Origin: an uncultured Pseudomonadota bacterium | GTDB lineage: Bacteria; Pseudomonadota; Gammaproteobacteria; Burkholderiales; SCOH01 | Direction: 5' to 3' | Length of the DNA: 6,770 nucleotides | NCBI GenBank assembly: GCA_937863215.1 | Contig: CALMFQ010000566.1 | Span: 1-6,770, forward strand | Shown here: positions 5,456-6,770 of the stretch, piece after piece | Position numbering within the stretch: the first letter of the stretch is position 1 | How the letters are laid out: the number at the start of each line of letters is the position of its first letter | Translations under genes and position numbers: made by a program | The notes under the pieces: generated by a model | Seen by the model: the letters and a program-made list of their open reading frames with translations, nothing else | Databases searched by the model: none | What the model was told of the DNA's origin: nothing

Positions 5456-5477
5456 GATTGAATGTTGTCCGGGGAAA

Positions 5478-6110
5478 TTAGCGTCCCCAATTTTTTCTAT
5501 ACAGATCCACCAATGCTTCGACAGACAGTTTGACGCCGCCTTTTGGTCGCTTGTTGGACTTGCGTTTGCCAGACGTCAGCGATCCGGAAGCCAGATAAAG
5601 CGGCAGGCGGTAGCGCCACAGAAACATCTTCCGTTTGAGGAGGAAGTCCGGAGTCAGCATACCCTTGACGTCGATTACGATGGACTTGGAATTGATCGGC
5701 AGAGGTCCCAGCACGATATCGGATACGAAATTGATAGCCCGTACCTTCTCGCCATCCGCAGCCTCGAACTTTGGTAACAGCTCAAACGCCACCTGGCGAT
5801 GGATGTGCTCCGGGTTGATGGCCTGCGACAAGCCTTTCCACACCTTCATTTCCATGGCGGAATCGAATACGATTCCATCCAGCGTGCGTCGCTCTACAGG
5901 TGCGACGCCGAATTTGTTCGCGGCACCCTGGAAGGGATTTACCGGTCGCTCTGAATTTCCAAACGGAATGTCTTCAGGCTGCGTTTCGGTAATCGGCGCT
6001 CCGGTCGCTTTCGTTTTGGTTGTGCTGATCTGCGCCTCCGCTTGTCTGCGTGCGGATGGGCTGAGGTCGCTTATCGCGACCAGCTTGCGGGAGCGCTTCG
6101 AAGAATTCAT
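5478..6110 (-). CDS. DUF1064-like PDDEXK nuclease
   Basis: A 210-aa protein whose core (about residues 65-165) matches the layout of phage DUF1064 proteins, a PDDEXK-fold group thought to act as nucleases. The conserved NKFGV start at 65-69 is followed by a glycine and FDSAMEMKVW (Glu87 as the first acidic residue), then HRQVAFELLPKF with Gln106. Next is FVSDIVLG with Asp131, and IDVKG with Asp147-x-Lys149, followed by TPDFLLKRKMF. The full acidic/lysine set of the fold is therefore present, which supports an active metal-dependent DNA endonuclease. The C-terminus has a lysine-rich stretch (GKRKSNKRPKGG). The first 60 residues are polar and probably disordered. The start is uncertain: ATG at 6110 is taken, with in-frame ATGs at 6119 and 6149 also possible. 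No ATG, GTG or TTG occurs between 6110 and the conserved core. All choices overlap the upstream gene by 137 nt or more. Confidence 0.83.
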   Translation of the reverse strand: MNSSKRSRKLVAISDLSPSARRQAEAQISTTKTKATGAPITETQPEDIPFGNSERPVNPFQGAANKFGVAPVERRTLDGIVFDSAMEMKVWKGLSQAINPEHIHRQVAFELLPKFEAADGEKVRAINFVSDIVLGPLPINSKSIVIDVKGMLTPDFLLKRKMFLWRYRLPLYLASGSLTSGKRKSNKRPKGGVKLSVEALVDLYRKNWGR

Positions 6111-6726
6111 CGATCTCATCCCTACTCGGCATACTGGCCCCTGCAACATCCGTTTTGTCGCCGCGTGAATCAGTAGCGGCCTGGCCTGAAGTCAGCAGCG
6201 AAACCAACGCATCATCGGCCGTGCCCAAATACTGCTGATCGGCATCCGTATGAGTGCCGAACTGCTCCAGAGCGGTCTGAAGCTGCGCAGAAATGTTCGT
6301 CTCGTCCGTGCCGGAACCTTCGAGCTTGATGGCCTGCGGATCCGCCATGATCTGCTCACGGGCCTCCTTGACTGTAAGCAGGTCCGACAGCATACCGATG
6401 GAACCGAGAATACCACCAATGTCGAGCAACTTGGCTTCCACTGGCGAGCCCAGGATGTGCGCGACTTTTTCGGTCGGAGCCATATCGTGCAGTTCTGCGG
6501 CGATGATGGTCTTGATGGGTTCGCGCAAACTGGCTGACTTGAGCAGCACCTGCAACGCAATGGATTGCGCGGCCACCGGATGCTTACCGTCTGGCATTTT
6601 GTCTGCCGCAGCCGCCGCTTTCTCGAATGACTCATCACAAGCCGTCTCCTCGAGTTCCTCCAGATGCCCGCTTGCCACCGCATTGACAAACGCATCCAGG
6701 ATGGATGCGCCCTTGGTATGCGCCAT
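5974..6726 (-). CDS. Unknown acidic, alanine-rich protein, 250 aa (start may lie beyond the window)
   Basis: I do not recognise this protein. From the ATG at 6726 it runs 250 residues and appears largely helical. There is an acidic N-terminal helix (about 8-40), a long helical core with LREPIKTIIAAEL (68-80), a Gly/Ile/Leu stretch LLDIGGILGSIGMLSDLL (100-117) and KEAREQIMADPQAIKLEG (120-137). A polar, low-complexity tail follows from about 182, rich in Ser, Asp, Gln and Arg. The hydrophobic Gly/Ile stretch is interrupted by Asp and is unlikely to be a membrane segment. The frame stays open to the right edge (6770) with no stop, so a longer N-terminus outside the window is possible. No SD precedes the ATG at 6726. 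Only the disordered-looking tail is shared with the nuclease gene. A structural, packaging or replication-accessory role cannot be separated here. Confidence 0.75.
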   Translation of the reverse strand: MAHTKGASILDAFVNAVASGHLEELEETACDESFEKAAAAADKMPDGKHPVAAQSIALQVLLKSASLREPIKTIIAAELHDMAPTEKVAHILGSPVEAKLLDIGGILGSIGMLSDLLTVKEAREQIMADPQAIKLEGSGTDETNISAQLQTALEQFGTHTDADQQYLGTADDALVSLLTSGQAATDSRGDKTDVAGASMPSRDEIDEFFEALPQAGRDKRPQPIRTQTSGGADQHNQNESDRSADYRNAA

Positions 6727-6770
6727 GACGGTACGCCCAGTGAGATGCCAAGCCCGGATATCCTGCCCGG

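Noticed and set aside
5081..6168. Plus-strand frames of 126, 210 and 177 codons
   Set aside because: They are antisense to the coiled-coil protein and the DUF1064-like nuclease; the minus-strand products are the ones with family motifs and coupling signals.
5974..6191. Programmed ribosomal frameshift joining the 250-aa protein and the nuclease
   Set aside because: I looked for an X-XXY-YYZ slippery heptamer in the shared open stretch and found none convincing (only a short CAAAACG in the wrong phase).
6192..6695. Minus-strand 167-codon frame inside the 250-aa gene
   Set aside because: The product is dominated by Arg, Ser and Trp/Cys, typical of an out-of-frame reading of GC-rich coding DNA.

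Overview
This window looks like part of the early (nucleotide metabolism / replication) region of a tailed bacteriophage or a related prophage. Every supportable gene lies on the minus strand. The genes are packed end to end, with repeated start/stop overlaps of the ATGA, GTGA or TGATG type. Many encode small proteins I do not recognise, alongside enzymes that phages often carry. There are no rRNA or tRNA genes, CRISPR arrays or insertion sequences. The host cannot be named. Base composition is moderately GC-rich, and most starts lack a clear Shine-Dalgarno sequence, which hints at a host or phage with SD-poor initiation, but this is weak evidence.

Layout in the direction of transcription, from right to left. 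An upstream block (6726 to 3869) encodes an unrecognised acidic alanine-rich protein, a DUF1064-like PDDEXK nuclease whose start is buried about 137 nt inside the previous gene, a coiled-coil-start protein, and two further unknown proteins. Next comes the only real non-coding gap (3718-3868, 151 nt). It is AT-rich next to the downstream gene and contains three direct repeats with a 21-22 bp period plus a small hairpin. A downstream block (3717 to 1) then encodes a thymidylate-kinase-like dNMP kinase, two small unknown proteins, thymidylate synthase ThyA, four small unknown proteins, and the first 96 residues of a GHKL-type ATPase that runs off the left edge.

Inferred working: ThyA makes dTMP from dUMP and the kinase raises dTMP (or another dNMP) towards the triphosphate, so together they would supply dTTP for phage DNA synthesis. 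The nuclease and the MutL/GHKL-like ATPase would act on DNA during replication, recombination or repair. The repeat-bearing gap sits between the two blocks and is the most likely place for a promoter/operator or an iteron-type replication origin.

The most interesting unexplained items are the 21-bp-period repeats, the deep overlap of the nuclease gene with its upstream neighbour, the GHKL ATPase, the CAA-rich SD-less leaders, and the run of small conserved-looking genes between thyA and the ATPase.
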